DNA of 14,813 nt from Acidimicrobiia bacterium (GTDB taxonomy: Bacteria > Actinomycetota > Acidimicrobiia > Spongiisociales > SHLN01): positions 1 to 14,813 of the forward strand of contig JABDOU010000027.1 in the NCBI GenBank assembly GCA_013043085.1, in the 5' to 3' direction. The notes under the pieces are model-generated. The model did no database searches. It saw nothing but the letters and a program-made list of their open reading frames with translations, and was not told the DNA's origin. The position numbers and the translations under genes were made by a program. Shown in pieces: positions 1 to 7,751 of this stretch (position 1 is the stretch's first letter; each line of letters begins with the position of its first letter).

Positions 1-79
1 AACCCATACTGGTGTTTCCGCTCCTCAGATGTTCAAACTTGCGAGCAGATGGTAGACGAAACAAATTTGTCGTGAGCCG

Positions 80-1417
80 TCAGCCCTGCGCATTGCCGGT
101 GAAGTTCCAGGACGCCAGATGCAAAGACGGGACATGGGTAGTTCCATCCGCAAACTCGTTTCTCGCGAAACGGTCGTCGTCGCCCACCGCCAAAACCCGG
201 CCCGGTTGAAGCGCATCGACAAACGACTGGGTGAATCGCAGGTTCGTAACCGGACCGGCCAGTCGGCCATCCTCGATCAGAAATGTGCCATTGCGCGTGA
301 GCCCCGTAACCACCTGAGTCTTCGGATCCAGGATCCGGCAATAGTTGAATTCTGTGACGAACACACCTCGCTCTGTCGCAGCGATCATGTCCGCGGAAGC
401 AGTTCCCCCGGCATCCAGGAACAGGTCGGTAGCGACCGGACCGAACGAGGCGCTTCCGGGGACTGCGTTTCCGGTCGAGGTCGTATCCATTTTCGGGGCG
501 GTTCTCCGGTCGTGATTCAACGAGCGACTGACGCCGCTGTCGATCAGCGTATTGCGGCGCTTCGGAACGCCCTGGTTGTCGAACAGGAGTCCGATGGCGC
601 GGGGATCGGTGCCGTCGTCAATCAGAGAGATTTGTTGATCGAATTGCATCGCACCCTGTTCGAAGAAACTCTGTCCCTCGATCGCGGCCTTGGCGTTGAA
701 GCCGTAAAAAGCAAGAAAGACCATCATCGTCGCAACACATTCAGGCGCGAGTACTACCTGGTATTCGCCGGGTTCCAGTTGACCGGGGTTCTGAGAGAGG
801 GCAGCAGTTTGGGCCGCTGCGACGCCGACCGCAGACCCGTCGATATCGGCCCACCGTGCGGACGTTGCGTGGCCTCGGCCGGCCGAAGAGTCAGTTTGGT
901 GTATCCCGTCGAGCGAGGTTCGGGTGAATCTTCCGCGTACATGCTGGCCGTTGTTGTTGGCGTACACCACGTCGTAGGCCTCGGTGTCGAAGAAACCGGC
1001 TGCTCGCATGCCGGGTCCCGCCTCAACGAACTCGGCTACCCGACGCGCCCGGTCTTCAGGCGTGGCATTGGCAACGGCGTCGTCCCAGTTGACAGCATCC
1101 GGGACCGGTGTCGGTCCAATGAGGCCTGGCCAGTCGGAGTCAGCCGCATGGAGGCGGGCAGCGTGCACGGTGCGCTCGACAAGTCGGTCCAGGCTGTCAG
1201 GCTCGATTCGATCGATGGACGCCGAAGCAGCTCGATTCTCGAACGCGACTTCCAATGCGACCTGCAGACGCCGCTCGGCGACATTTTGATGGATGAAAGA
1301 ATTGGCGAACCGCGTGAGGTCGTACGATCCGGACTGCACCGACACGGCGGCTTCCCCCCGATCACCGACCCGGTCGAGCACCGACTCAGCAATCTCGTCG
1401 ATGGTGCTTTCGTTCAT
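80..1417 (-). CDS. tldE: TldE/PmbA-family subunit of the TldD-TldE metalloprotease
   Basis: This 445-residue protein belongs to the TldD/PmbA (peptidase U62) family and is the TldE-type partner. It lacks the HExxxH zinc motif seen in its neighbour. Family-typical segments are visible: FDNQGVPKRR around residues 279-288 and the C-terminal VPSLHLASWNFTG at about 429-441. In characterised systems TldE heterodimerises with TldD and closes the proteolytic chamber, and the pair degrades or trims unfolded and modified peptides in the cytosol. The ATG start shares its A with the tldD stop (TGATG), so translation is probably coupled to tldD. I see no convincing Shine-Dalgarno sequence of its own. The length is normal for the family. 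The assignment as TldE rather than a second TldD rests on the missing zinc motif and the gene order. Confidence 0.93.
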   Translation of the reverse strand: MNESTIDEIAESVLDRVGDRGEAAVSVQSGSYDLTRFANSFIHQNVAERRLQVALEVAFENRAASASIDRIEPDSLDRLVERTVHAARLHAADSDWPGLIGPTPVPDAVNWDDAVANATPEDRARRVAEFVEAGPGMRAAGFFDTEAYDVVYANNNGQHVRGRFTRTSLDGIHQTDSSAGRGHATSARWADIDGSAVGVAAAQTAALSQNPGQLEPGEYQVVLAPECVATMMVFLAFYGFNAKAAIEGQSFFEQGAMQFDQQISLIDDGTDPRAIGLLFDNQGVPKRRNTLIDSGVSRSLNHDRRTAPKMDTTSTGNAVPGSASFGPVATDLFLDAGGTASADMIAATERGVFVTEFNYCRILDPKTQVVTGLTRNGTFLIEDGRLAGPVTNLRFTQSFVDALQPGRVLAVGDDDRFARNEFADGTTHVPSLHLASWNFTGNAQG

Positions 1418-2853
1418 CAGCGAATACCAATCCTGACATCGCGAAAACGAGCCGGTGCGGCAGGATGGCCGGTGTGTCCCACCTGCATCGGCTGGCCCTT
1501 TCCACAGTTCGGGGTACCCCAGTAGATGATTTCCGATTCACCGGCAAGCATGTCGAGCGATCCCCAGAACTGAGGTGTTATCCCGGTGTAGGTCGGGTTC
1601 CGAACCATTCGACCCAGCTTGCCGTTTTTCACCTCCCAGCCAATTTCACATCCGAACTGAAAGTTGAGCCGCCGATCGTCAATCGACCACGACCGGTTCT
1701 CAGACATGAACACCCCGTCCTTGGTCTCCGAAATGATCTCTTCGAGCGAAGAATCGCCTGGCAACAGACCTACGTTCGTCATCCGAACCATTGGTAACCG
1801 GTTGTACCCATCGCCCCGGACCATGCCACCCGGCGACAATCCCGCAATCGACGCCGAATCACGGCCCGTGAGGACTCCGACCCAGACGCCCTCCTTGACG
1901 ATATCTATCCGTTGAGCAGGTGTGCCCTCATCGTCAAAACCAAACGAACCGAGAGCTCCGGCGAGTGTGGCGTCTGCGGTGATGTTCATGAGGGACGACC
2001 CGTACTGGAGTGAGCCGAGATCACTGAGGTCGAGGAATGAGGTTCCTGCAAACGCTGCCTCCCAGCCGAGGATGCGATCAAGCTCGATAGCGTGGCCTAC
2101 CGACTCGTGAATCTGTAGAGCCAACTGGCTCGATCCGAGAATGAGGTCGCTCGTGACCTGGGGACATTGCGGAGCAGCCAGCAACTGGACCGCTTCCTCC
2201 GCGATCCTGGCCGCGTTGCCGACGAAATCGAACCGATGGATTGTCTCGAAGCCCGATGTCTCGTATTGTCCGAATGCTTGCGGATAAGACCGCCGCTGAG
2301 TTTCGCTCTCACCCACTGCCGTCGCAGAAATCCCTCCGCCCGATTCAGTGATCGTCTGAGATATGCGATGACCCTGGCTCGATACAAAGTACTTCTCTGT
2401 TCGGAAGAAGCCCATTTCTCCCCGGGCCAGAGCGACGCCTTCGATCTCAGCCATGGTGGCGGTCGCTGCCACGAGCAGATCGGCCTTGGTCGACAGTGGG
2501 ATCGAGAACGGGTCTTCTTCGACTTCGTTTTCCCAGTGGGCCTCGCTGACCACAACGTCTGCTAATTCAATGTGGGGCCCGGGCACCGTTGCGGACGCCC
2601 TGGCTATGGCAGCGGCTTGCTCGCCTGCCGATCGTGCTGCCGCCTCGGTGGTCTCAGAGGTCGCGTAAAACCCCCATGACGATCCAATGAGAGCACGCAC
2701 TCCGATGCCGGCGTTTTCGGTTTGGTCGAGCGACTCCACAACCGTATTGAGACAATCGATCCGCTCTTCGCGGGTGATCATCGCTCTTGCGTCTGCATAC
2801 GCGGCGCCGGCAGCAAGCGCTCCTTCGACTGCGGCAGATGCCAGATCAAACAT
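1417..2853 (-). CDS. tldD: TldD-family zinc metalloprotease, catalytic subunit
   Basis: This 478-residue protein carries the TldD zinc signature HESVGH (residues 249-254, HExxxH), followed by the family-typical ELDRILGWEAAFAGTSF. The third metal ligand of the family, a C-terminal cysteine, is matched by C450 in NCGKGQPMQVG. The protease therefore looks intact. Homologues with TldE trim leader peptides of some modified peptides and degrade antitoxin-like substrates; the substrate here is unknown. The gene is first in a two-gene unit and overlaps tldE by one base. No Shine-Dalgarno sequence is seen before the ATG. Instead a TATTCT box ends six bases upstream of it, which suggests a leaderless transcript. 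It lies 257 bases downstream of manA on the same strand, with hairpins between them, so it is probably transcribed separately. Confidence 0.95.
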   Translation of the reverse strand: MFDLASAAVEGALAAGAAYADARAMITREERIDCLNTVVESLDQTENAGIGVRALIGSSWGFYATSETTEAAARSAGEQAAAIARASATVPGPHIELADVVVSEAHWENEVEEDPFSIPLSTKADLLVAATATMAEIEGVALARGEMGFFRTEKYFVSSQGHRISQTITESGGGISATAVGESETQRRSYPQAFGQYETSGFETIHRFDFVGNAARIAEEAVQLLAAPQCPQVTSDLILGSSQLALQIHESVGHAIELDRILGWEAAFAGTSFLDLSDLGSLQYGSSLMNITADATLAGALGSFGFDDEGTPAQRIDIVKEGVWVGVLTGRDSASIAGLSPGGMVRGDGYNRLPMVRMTNVGLLPGDSSLEEIISETKDGVFMSENRSWSIDDRRLNFQFGCEIGWEVKNGKLGRMVRNPTYTGITPQFWGSLDMLAGESEIIYWGTPNCGKGQPMQVGHTGHPAAPARFRDVRIGIR

Positions 2854-2859
2854 CGGTGA

Positions 2860-2865
2860 AGAATA
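2860..2865 (-). promoter_or_regulatory. putative -10 box of a leaderless tldD promoter
   Basis: On the minus strand TATTCT (TANNNT, actinobacterial -10 consensus) is followed by only six bases and then the tldD ATG. Transcription would start at or next to the start codon. No good -35 box lies 17-18 bases upstream, and no Shine-Dalgarno sequence is present. This is inference from position and motif. Confidence 0.4.
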
Positions 2866-2891
2866 GGCGGCCGACCAAATCGTCTACAGAA

Positions 2892-2910
2892 AACGATCCG
2901 GAACGATCCG
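2892..2910. repeat. direct repeat AACGATCCG x2, 10-base period
   Basis: Two exact 9-base copies of AACGATCCG (2892-2900 and 2902-2910) are separated by one G. They sit one helical turn apart, about 27-45 bases upstream of the proposed tldD -10 box. The spacing suits a tandem protein-binding site for tldD, but no regulator can be named. Confidence 0.4.
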
Positions 2911-2960
2911 CCCATGTCAACCACGGCCTGAATCCCATCGCTGGCCGGCTCGACAAACAG

Positions 2961-2988
2961 CAGGGCTCCCTCTTGCGAAGGAGCCCTG
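2961..2988 (-). terminator. strong hairpin, probable manA terminator
   Basis: A perfect 9-bp stem CAGGGCTCC / GGAGCCCTG encloses a 10-base loop (2970-2979). On the minus strand the stem is followed by a modestly T-rich CTGTTTGTC. On the plus strand the following bases are not T-rich. It lies about 120 bases past the manA stop and about 110 bases before tldD, which suits a terminator separating the two transcripts. The T tract is weak, so another structured role remains possible. Confidence 0.5.
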
Positions 2989-3002
2989 ATGCGGTGTCGG
3001 TT

Positions 3003-3047
3003 GGCCTCCAGAGGAGGCCTATGTGTTGTCTGCCAGATGGCAGAACA
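3003..3047. other. two further adjacent hairpins between manA and tldD
   Basis: The first hairpin is GGCCTCC (3003-3009), a 3-base loop, then GGAGGCC (3013-3019). The second has CTGCC (3030-3034), loop AGAT, then GGCAG (3039-3043). The second can extend outward with TGTT (3024-3027) pairing AACA (3044-3047) across a 2-base bulge. Together with the hairpin at 2961-2988 they make a run of three stem-loops. Their role is unknown; transcript-end processing, attenuation or a small RNA are all possible. Confidence 0.45.
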
Positions 3048-3110
3048 TGACGATGAAGTCACAGATATGACCCATCCGCCACCCAAAAGTTCTCGAAATC
3101 TCGGAAAGCC

Positions 3111-4151
3111 TTAGTGGTCGTCGCTGTCGTTGAACCTGACAACGATCAAAACAGTGTCATCGATGGCTTCGACTTCGAGCCCGGATAGACAATTGGCGGG
3201 CACGAGACAGGTGTCACCCAACGAGAGCGTCACGGGTTCGTTTCCGACCGTCCGCACCTCGACCGAACCGGAGGTGGCCATGAGGATCCTGCACCCGGCA
3301 TCGGCCGCCGTCGGTTCGATCGTTTCGCGCCCTTCCATCCGAAACTCCGACACTGTGAAGAACGGGGTACGTACAACCACCCCGTCGCGAGCGACCGGAT
3401 CCAGGACGACGGGCCGCGGAGGCCTATCTTCGCGTATGCACTGCGCGGCCTCCTCGAGATGGAGTGTGCGTCCGCTCCGACCATATTCTTCGGCCCAGTC
3501 ATAGACGCGGAATGTCGTGTCCGAGGCAGTCTGAATTTCAGCAACGAGGACGCCTGCGCCCAGAGCATGTACGGTGCCGCTCGGGACGTTGTACCACGTC
3601 CCCGGAACGGCTTCGTAGGCCTGAAGAAGATCTGCGACAGTCCCGGTCCGAGCTCTCGCGATCAGATCAGAAGGCTTCACCCCCTCGGCCAGTCCGAGAT
3701 ACAGGGTGGCACCCGCTTCGGCCTCGATCACATACCAGCATTCGGATTTCAGATTGGCTCCCTCATGGAGAAGGGCGTAGTCGGCATCGGGATGAACCTG
3801 AACCGACAGATGCTGGGTGGCATCCAGGTACTTCACCAACGCCGGGAAACCTCCCCATTCGGCCAGTTCCACGCCTCCTAGCAAGGCGTCGCCCCAGCGA
3901 TGGATCGCATCGCGAATCGGCCTGCCGGCCAGTGCGCCGTTGCGGATGATCGATCCCGCCGAGGCGCCACGACTGGTGACCTCCAGGTCTGCCAGTTCCC
4001 AGGATTCGCCGATGGCCACCCCGGGAGGCAACGTTTTGCCAAGTCGCTCCAGTCGATCGCCGCCCCACACCTTGTCAACGAGGATCGGTTGGAAGAGCAA
4101 CGGATATGGCCGATCGATGGCTCCCGTGCCGGTTTCGATGTCTATGTCCAC
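3111..4151 (-). CDS. manA: class I mannose-6-phosphate isomerase
   Basis: This enzyme interconverts mannose-6-phosphate and fructose-6-phosphate in the cytosol, linking sugar uptake to GDP-mannose and cell-envelope glycans. The 346-residue protein has the short class I type I layout. The N-terminal motif LLFQPILVDKVWGG is at about 19-31. VQVHPDADYA contains ligands Q118 and H120, KSECWY supplies E137, and GTVHALGAG supplies H195. TTFRVYDW holds the family's catalytic arginine (R215). A second cupin-like lobe forms the C-terminus. The chosen start is a GTG at 4151, which leaves about 15 residues before the conserved N-terminal motif; no in-frame ATG is nearer. A TATACG sequence lies 11 bases upstream of the GTG, and no good ribosome binding site is seen. 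The gene diverges from the ATPase gene at 4317. Confidence 0.94.
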   Translation of the reverse strand: MDIDIETGTGAIDRPYPLLFQPILVDKVWGGDRLERLGKTLPPGVAIGESWELADLEVTSRGASAGSIIRNGALAGRPIRDAIHRWGDALLGGVELAEWGGFPALVKYLDATQHLSVQVHPDADYALLHEGANLKSECWYVIEAEAGATLYLGLAEGVKPSDLIARARTGTVADLLQAYEAVPGTWYNVPSGTVHALGAGVLVAEIQTASDTTFRVYDWAEEYGRSGRTLHLEEAAQCIREDRPPRPVVLDPVARDGVVVRTPFFTVSEFRMEGRETIEPTAADAGCRILMATSGSVEVRTVGNEPVTLSLGDTCLVPANCLSGLEVEAIDDTVLIVVRFNDSDDH

Positions 4152-4302
4152 GTCCTGCTGCCCGTATACCTTCCATTCGCCGGCTCCAACGTATTTGGAA
4201 TACCCGTCATCCTCGCTCGTTGCGTCTCATTGTGTTCTTCATGGCCTGTCAAATCGGGAATCCCATTCAAGCAGCGACGCTCGAGGCTCCCCTAAGAGAC
4301 CT

Positions 4303-4308
4303 TACAAT
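4303..4308 (+). promoter_or_regulatory. putative -10 box of a leaderless promoter for the HerA-like ATPase gene
   Basis: TACAAT, a five-of-six match to TATAAT, ends eight bases before the ATG at 4317. No Shine-Dalgarno sequence lies between them, so transcription would begin at about the A of the start codon. The bases 17 upstream do not match a -35 box. Confidence 0.5.
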
Positions 4309-4316
4309 CGCTTTTC

Positions 4317-6668
4317 ATGAGCGACTTTTATCTTGGAGACATCATCAACCCGGTCGATGGGGAGCCGACCGGAGAACCCGTCGAGTACGACCGGTCAGAC
4401 CTCACGACCCACGGGGTCATTGTCGGCATGACGGGCTCGGGCAAAACCGGACTTGGCGTCATTCTTCTGGAAGAAGCGCTGCTGTCAGGGCTTCCAATTC
4501 TGGCTATCGACCCCAAAGGTGACATGGGGAATCTTGCGCTCACCTTCCCTGCATTTCAGCCGTCCGACTTCGAACCCTGGGTGAGTGAAGACGAGGCGAG
4601 ACAGGATGGAATCTCCACTTCCGAGCTCGCCACGAAGACAGCCGACGTGTGGAAAGCGGGTGTCGGCTCGTGGGATCCCGACCACGACCGCATCAAGCAA
4701 CTTGGTGACATCCCGGTTTCGATCTATACGCCGGGGTCGAGCGCCGGTATCCCCGTGAACATCCTGGGTTCTCTGCGGGCGCCCGATTTGAGTTGGGAGA
4801 CGGAGAGCGAAACCATTCTTGGTGAGATCGACGGCCTCGTTGCATCACTCCTCACCCTCGCCGGCGTTGATTCGGACCCTGTGTCGGGCAGAGAACACAT
4901 CCTGTTGTCGAACATTGTTGCCAAGGCTTGGCGCGACGGCCAGGACCTCGACCTGGCTACCTTGATCGGTCAGGTTCAGAATCCGCCATTGCGAAAACTG
5001 GGGGTGTTCGAGGTTGATGCTTTCTTTCCCGAGAAGGATAGAACCGCGCTCGCCATGCGGCTCAACGGCGTTGTTGCGTCGCCGACATTCGCGTCGTGGT
5101 TGACCGGTCCTCCCCTCGACATCCAAGCGATGCTCTACGACGGCGACAAGCCACGGGCGGCCGTCGTATATCTCGCTCACCTGAACGACGACGAACGGCA
5201 ATTCGTCGTAACCCTGCTTCTTTCCAAGGTCGTGAGCTGGATGCGTAGTCTGTCCGGTGCATCGGATCTTCGAGCGCTCATCTACATGGATGAGGTGTTC
5301 GGTTTCGCACCTCCCACCGCCTCGCCCCCTTCAAAGAAGCCGATCCTGACAATGCTGAAACAGGCACGTGCGTTCGGCGTCGGCCTCGTGCTGAGCACCC
5401 AGAATCCGGTGGATCTCGACTACAAAGCGATGTCGAACACGGGAACCTGGATGATCGGTCGCCTGCAGACCGAGCGAGACAAAGCGCGCATTTTGGAGGC
5501 CCTCGAGTCCGCAGCCGGTGGAACCGACATCAAGGCCATCGATGCCATGGTGTCAGGCCTCGGCAAACGTCAGTTTCTGCTGCACAACACGCACGAAGCC
5601 GCCCCTTCGGTGTTTTCAACCAGATGGGCAATGTCCTATTTGCGGGGTCCCCTCACCAGAGATCAGATCAGTGTCCTGACGGCAGACGATCGACAATCGA
5701 TCGAAGAGATTCCTCAGGGAGCCGCAACGTCCGAACAACGGAAACTCGATGAAGATGAAACCAGCGTGGCTCCCAAGGTCGCCACAGCGCCCGTGTACTA
5801 CCTCGACCCCGCCGCACCGTGGGCGGGCGAAGTCGACGCCAACCCACAAAGCACGCGCCTGCAGCCGGCCCTCGCCGTTCGAGTTCATCTGACGTTCGAT
5901 GAAACGCGAGCCGATCTGGACCACAGCCAGGAATGGGAGGCAATCTATTTCCCGTTGACAGAGCAGTTCGACCCTGCAGATGCCGTCGTTGTCGATTATG
6001 ACGAACGCGATTTTCGGGCCGAGCCTCCCGAAGGTGCGACATACCTGCTGTCGGAGGCTCCCCTGGATTCTGCCCGATTCTTCAAGGCGGCTGAATCGGC
6101 CATCAAAGAACATCTCTACCGGCATTCAGAGGTCTCTGTGATGTTCAACCCGACTCTCAAGTTGTATTCGAGAATCGGTGAGACAGAAGACGAGTTCCAG
6201 CAACGTCTCGATCGTGCTGCCGAGGAAGCAGCAGACGCCGAGATCGCAAAGGTCACAAAGACCTTCGAGACCAAAATCGACCGCGCCAAAGATCAACTCA
6301 CCACCAGCTATCGGAGAATGCAGGAACTGGAGATCGATCTCGACACCCGCAAGCGAGAAGAACTGGTCTCGGGAGCATCTGACTTGCTCGGAATGGTTCT
6401 CGGAGGTCGACGAAAGCGCTCGATGTCCGGAGCGGCTCGCCGACGAGGCCAGAGTCAACGTACGGCGGAACGACTTCGAACGGCGCAGTCGAAACTAGCG
6501 GACAAGGAGGCCGAGGTCCTCGATCTGGAAGAGGAGCTGATCGAAGCGGTCGCCGATATCGAGGATCGCTGGGAGGACGTCGCCGCCGAGCTCGAGACCG
6601 TAGAGGTCGGTCTCGAAAAGAACGACATATCCGTGGACGAGGTTGCGGTGGTTTATATCCCCGTGTGA
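4317..6668 (+). CDS. HerA/FtsK-like P-loop ATPase with C-terminal split coiled coil
   Basis: The 783-residue protein opens with a HerA-like N-terminal strand region. Walker A follows as GMTGSGKT (residues 37-44), then AIDPKGDMGNL (63-73). Walker B is LIYMDE with D325-E326, and a sensor-like STQNP is at 360-364. Arginines in GRLQTERDKAR (381-391) may serve as arginine fingers. The fold belongs to the HerA/VirB4/FtsK class of ring-forming DNA or protein translocases. The last 160 residues are predicted coiled coil in two halves (about 620-680 and 715-770). Between them lies a basic glycine-rich hinge, GGRRKRSMSGAARRR (696-710). There is no NurA nuclease next door, so a canonical HerA-NurA repair pair is not supported. 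It may be cotranscribed with the lipoprotein gene 12-36 bases downstream. The ATPase class is clear; the substrate is unknown. Confidence 0.88.
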   Translation: MSDFYLGDIINPVDGEPTGEPVEYDRSDLTTHGVIVGMTGSGKTGLGVILLEEALLSGLPILAIDPKGDMGNLALTFPAFQPSDFEPWVSEDEARQDGISTSELATKTADVWKAGVGSWDPDHDRIKQLGDIPVSIYTPGSSAGIPVNILGSLRAPDLSWETESETILGEIDGLVASLLTLAGVDSDPVSGREHILLSNIVAKAWRDGQDLDLATLIGQVQNPPLRKLGVFEVDAFFPEKDRTALAMRLNGVVASPTFASWLTGPPLDIQAMLYDGDKPRAAVVYLAHLNDDERQFVVTLLLSKVVSWMRSLSGASDLRALIYMDEVFGFAPPTASPPSKKPILTMLKQARAFGVGLVLSTQNPVDLDYKAMSNTGTWMIGRLQTERDKARILEALESAAGGTDIKAIDAMVSGLGKRQFLLHNTHEAAPSVFSTRWAMSYLRGPLTRDQISVLTADDRQSIEEIPQGAATSEQRKLDEDETSVAPKVATAPVYYLDPAAPWAGEVDANPQSTRLQPALAVRVHLTFDETRADLDHSQEWEAIYFPLTEQFDPADAVVVDYDERDFRAEPPEGATYLLSEAPLDSARFFKAAESAIKEHLYRHSEVSVMFNPTLKLYSRIGETEDEFQQRLDRAAEEAADAEIAKVTKTFETKIDRAKDQLTTSYRRMQELEIDLDTRKREELVSGASDLLGMVLGGRRKRSMSGAARRRGQSQRTAERLRTAQSKLADKEAEVLDLEEELIEAVADIEDRWEDVAAELETVEVGLEKNDISVDEVAVVYIPV

Positions 6669-6704
6669 CCCGATAGCCCGGTGAACAAAGTTGAATACGC
6701 CCCT

Positions 6705-7646
6705 ATGACTCTTCGAAACGCCGCTGCAGTGATCTTGTTCGTCGTCGCCGCCCTGCTGACTTCAGCATGTGGCAGCAGTGAGCCGGAATCCACGCCGGCC
6801 GCCGAAACCCTGGACGACTATTTCGGCGCCATCGGATTCGGTAGTCAGGAAGAGCAGAATCGTCTCATCGAGGAAGCCACCGTTGCGTGTATGGCCCAGG
6901 AGGGGTTCGAGTACCAGGCGGCAACTCTGGCCGGTTTCACGTTCGACGACGACGCATTCCCGACCGATCCGGCAGAGTTCCGGCGTCAATACGGATACGG
7001 CGGCGCTCCAGTCTTGCTCGAGGCCCCGTTCATCGCCGAGGAGTCGCCGGATGATCCGAATGCGCCCTACTACGACGCTTTGAGCCCGGAGGAGCAGGCG
7101 GCGTATGACGTTGCCTTGTACGGTCCCGATCTCGATGAAGAGCAACTATCGGATCAATTCATACCCACCGAGGGGTGTCTCATCGAGGCCACCCAGTCGG
7201 TTGTCGGGGATTTTCAGGTTCTCTTCGATCTTCAATCGAAGCTCGAAGATCTGCAGGCACAGTTCGACGCTGATCCCCGAATCATCGATGTCACGGTTGA
7301 TTGGTCAACGTGCATGACAGAGGCCGGATACAACTACACAACGCTCAGCCAACCTGAACAGGAGTTCACCGCCCTGGCCCAGCAGGAGCTCTTCTCCGCC
7401 TTGCTGGCCTCCGGCGAAGACCTCACGTCGCCCGGCACCGTCGGCTTCGCCAATCTCGACACGAGCGGACTCGAGGCCCTGGCAGCGGAAGAAATCACGG
7501 TCGCAAACGCCGATCAAGACTGTCGAGATCTGCACGTCAACGAGGTTGAGCAAGAAGTTCGAGAGGAACTCGAACCACAGTTCATCGAGGAGAACCGAGA
7601 ACTCCTCGACAACGTCGTGGGCGGCAGCGCGACATCCGACGAGTGA
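6705..7646 (+). CDS. Cys-rich secreted lipoprotein, function unknown
   Basis: I do not recognise a characterised family. The N-terminus is a lipoprotein signal peptide: a short n-region with Arg, a hydrophobic core AAAVILFVVAALL, then TSAC as the lipobox. The mature part is acidic. Counting from the alternative GTG start at 6681, cysteines after the lipid-modified C30 are C70, C166, C211 and C281. C70 and C211 sit in matching motifs CMAQEGFEY and CMTEAGYNY (CMxxxG[FY]xY), which suggests an internal duplication with two possible disulfides. I prefer the ATG at 6705 because it gives a compact signal peptide; the GTG at 6681 adds eight residues. Neither has a clear ribosome binding site. It lies between the ATPase gene and the exporter genes on one strand. 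A role as extracytoplasmic partner of that exporter is an inference from position. Confidence 0.8.
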   Translation: MTLRNAAAVILFVVAALLTSACGSSEPESTPAAETLDDYFGAIGFGSQEEQNRLIEEATVACMAQEGFEYQAATLAGFTFDDDAFPTDPAEFRRQYGYGGAPVLLEAPFIAEESPDDPNAPYYDALSPEEQAAYDVALYGPDLDEEQLSDQFIPTEGCLIEATQSVVGDFQVLFDLQSKLEDLQAQFDADPRIIDVTVDWSTCMTEAGYNYTTLSQPEQEFTALAQQELFSALLASGEDLTSPGTVGFANLDTSGLEALAAEEITVANADQDCRDLHVNEVEQEVREELEPQFIEENRELLDNVVGGSATSDE

Positions 7647-7741
7647 TGCGATTGCCACCCGTCTGAGCCGGCGCAGGGACAGAATGAGGAACGCCCGGCG
7701 GCTGCCCAACGTCACAACAGAACAATATGCATCACGTTTGC

Positions 7742-7747
7742 GAGGAG
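7742..7747 (+). promoter_or_regulatory. ribosome binding site GAGGAG of the membrane fusion protein gene
   Basis: GAGGAG stands four bases before the ATG at 7752. It supports that start and shows that this gene is translated from a leadered message, in contrast to tldD and the ATPase gene. Confidence 0.7.
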
Positions 7748-7751
7748 TTTC

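Noticed and set aside
1..79. Possible start of another minus-strand gene at the left edge (ATG at 7-5 with GGAG at 24-21)
   Set aside because: The 13-base spacing is too long for a normal ribosome binding site and only two codons remain in the window, so it cannot be supported. I see nothing else in these bases.
119..1525. 468-codon open frame on the plus strand
   Set aside because: It lies entirely antisense to tldE and the end of tldD, whose protein motifs are unmistakable. Its translation has no recognisable domain and is Arg/Gly/Ser-rich, as expected of a shadow frame in high-GC DNA.
2778..3086. 102-codon minus-strand frame spanning the manA-tldD gap
   Set aside because: It overlaps the tldD start in another frame, runs through the hairpins, begins at a non-ATG codon without a ribosome binding site, and its composition is not protein-like. 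I considered it as a peptide precursor and dropped it.
7667..7699. Possible terminator hairpin between the lipoprotein and adaptor genes (GCCGGCG / CGCCCGGC)
   Set aside because: The stem has a bulge and an 18-base loop and no T tract follows it. It does not justify splitting the gene run.
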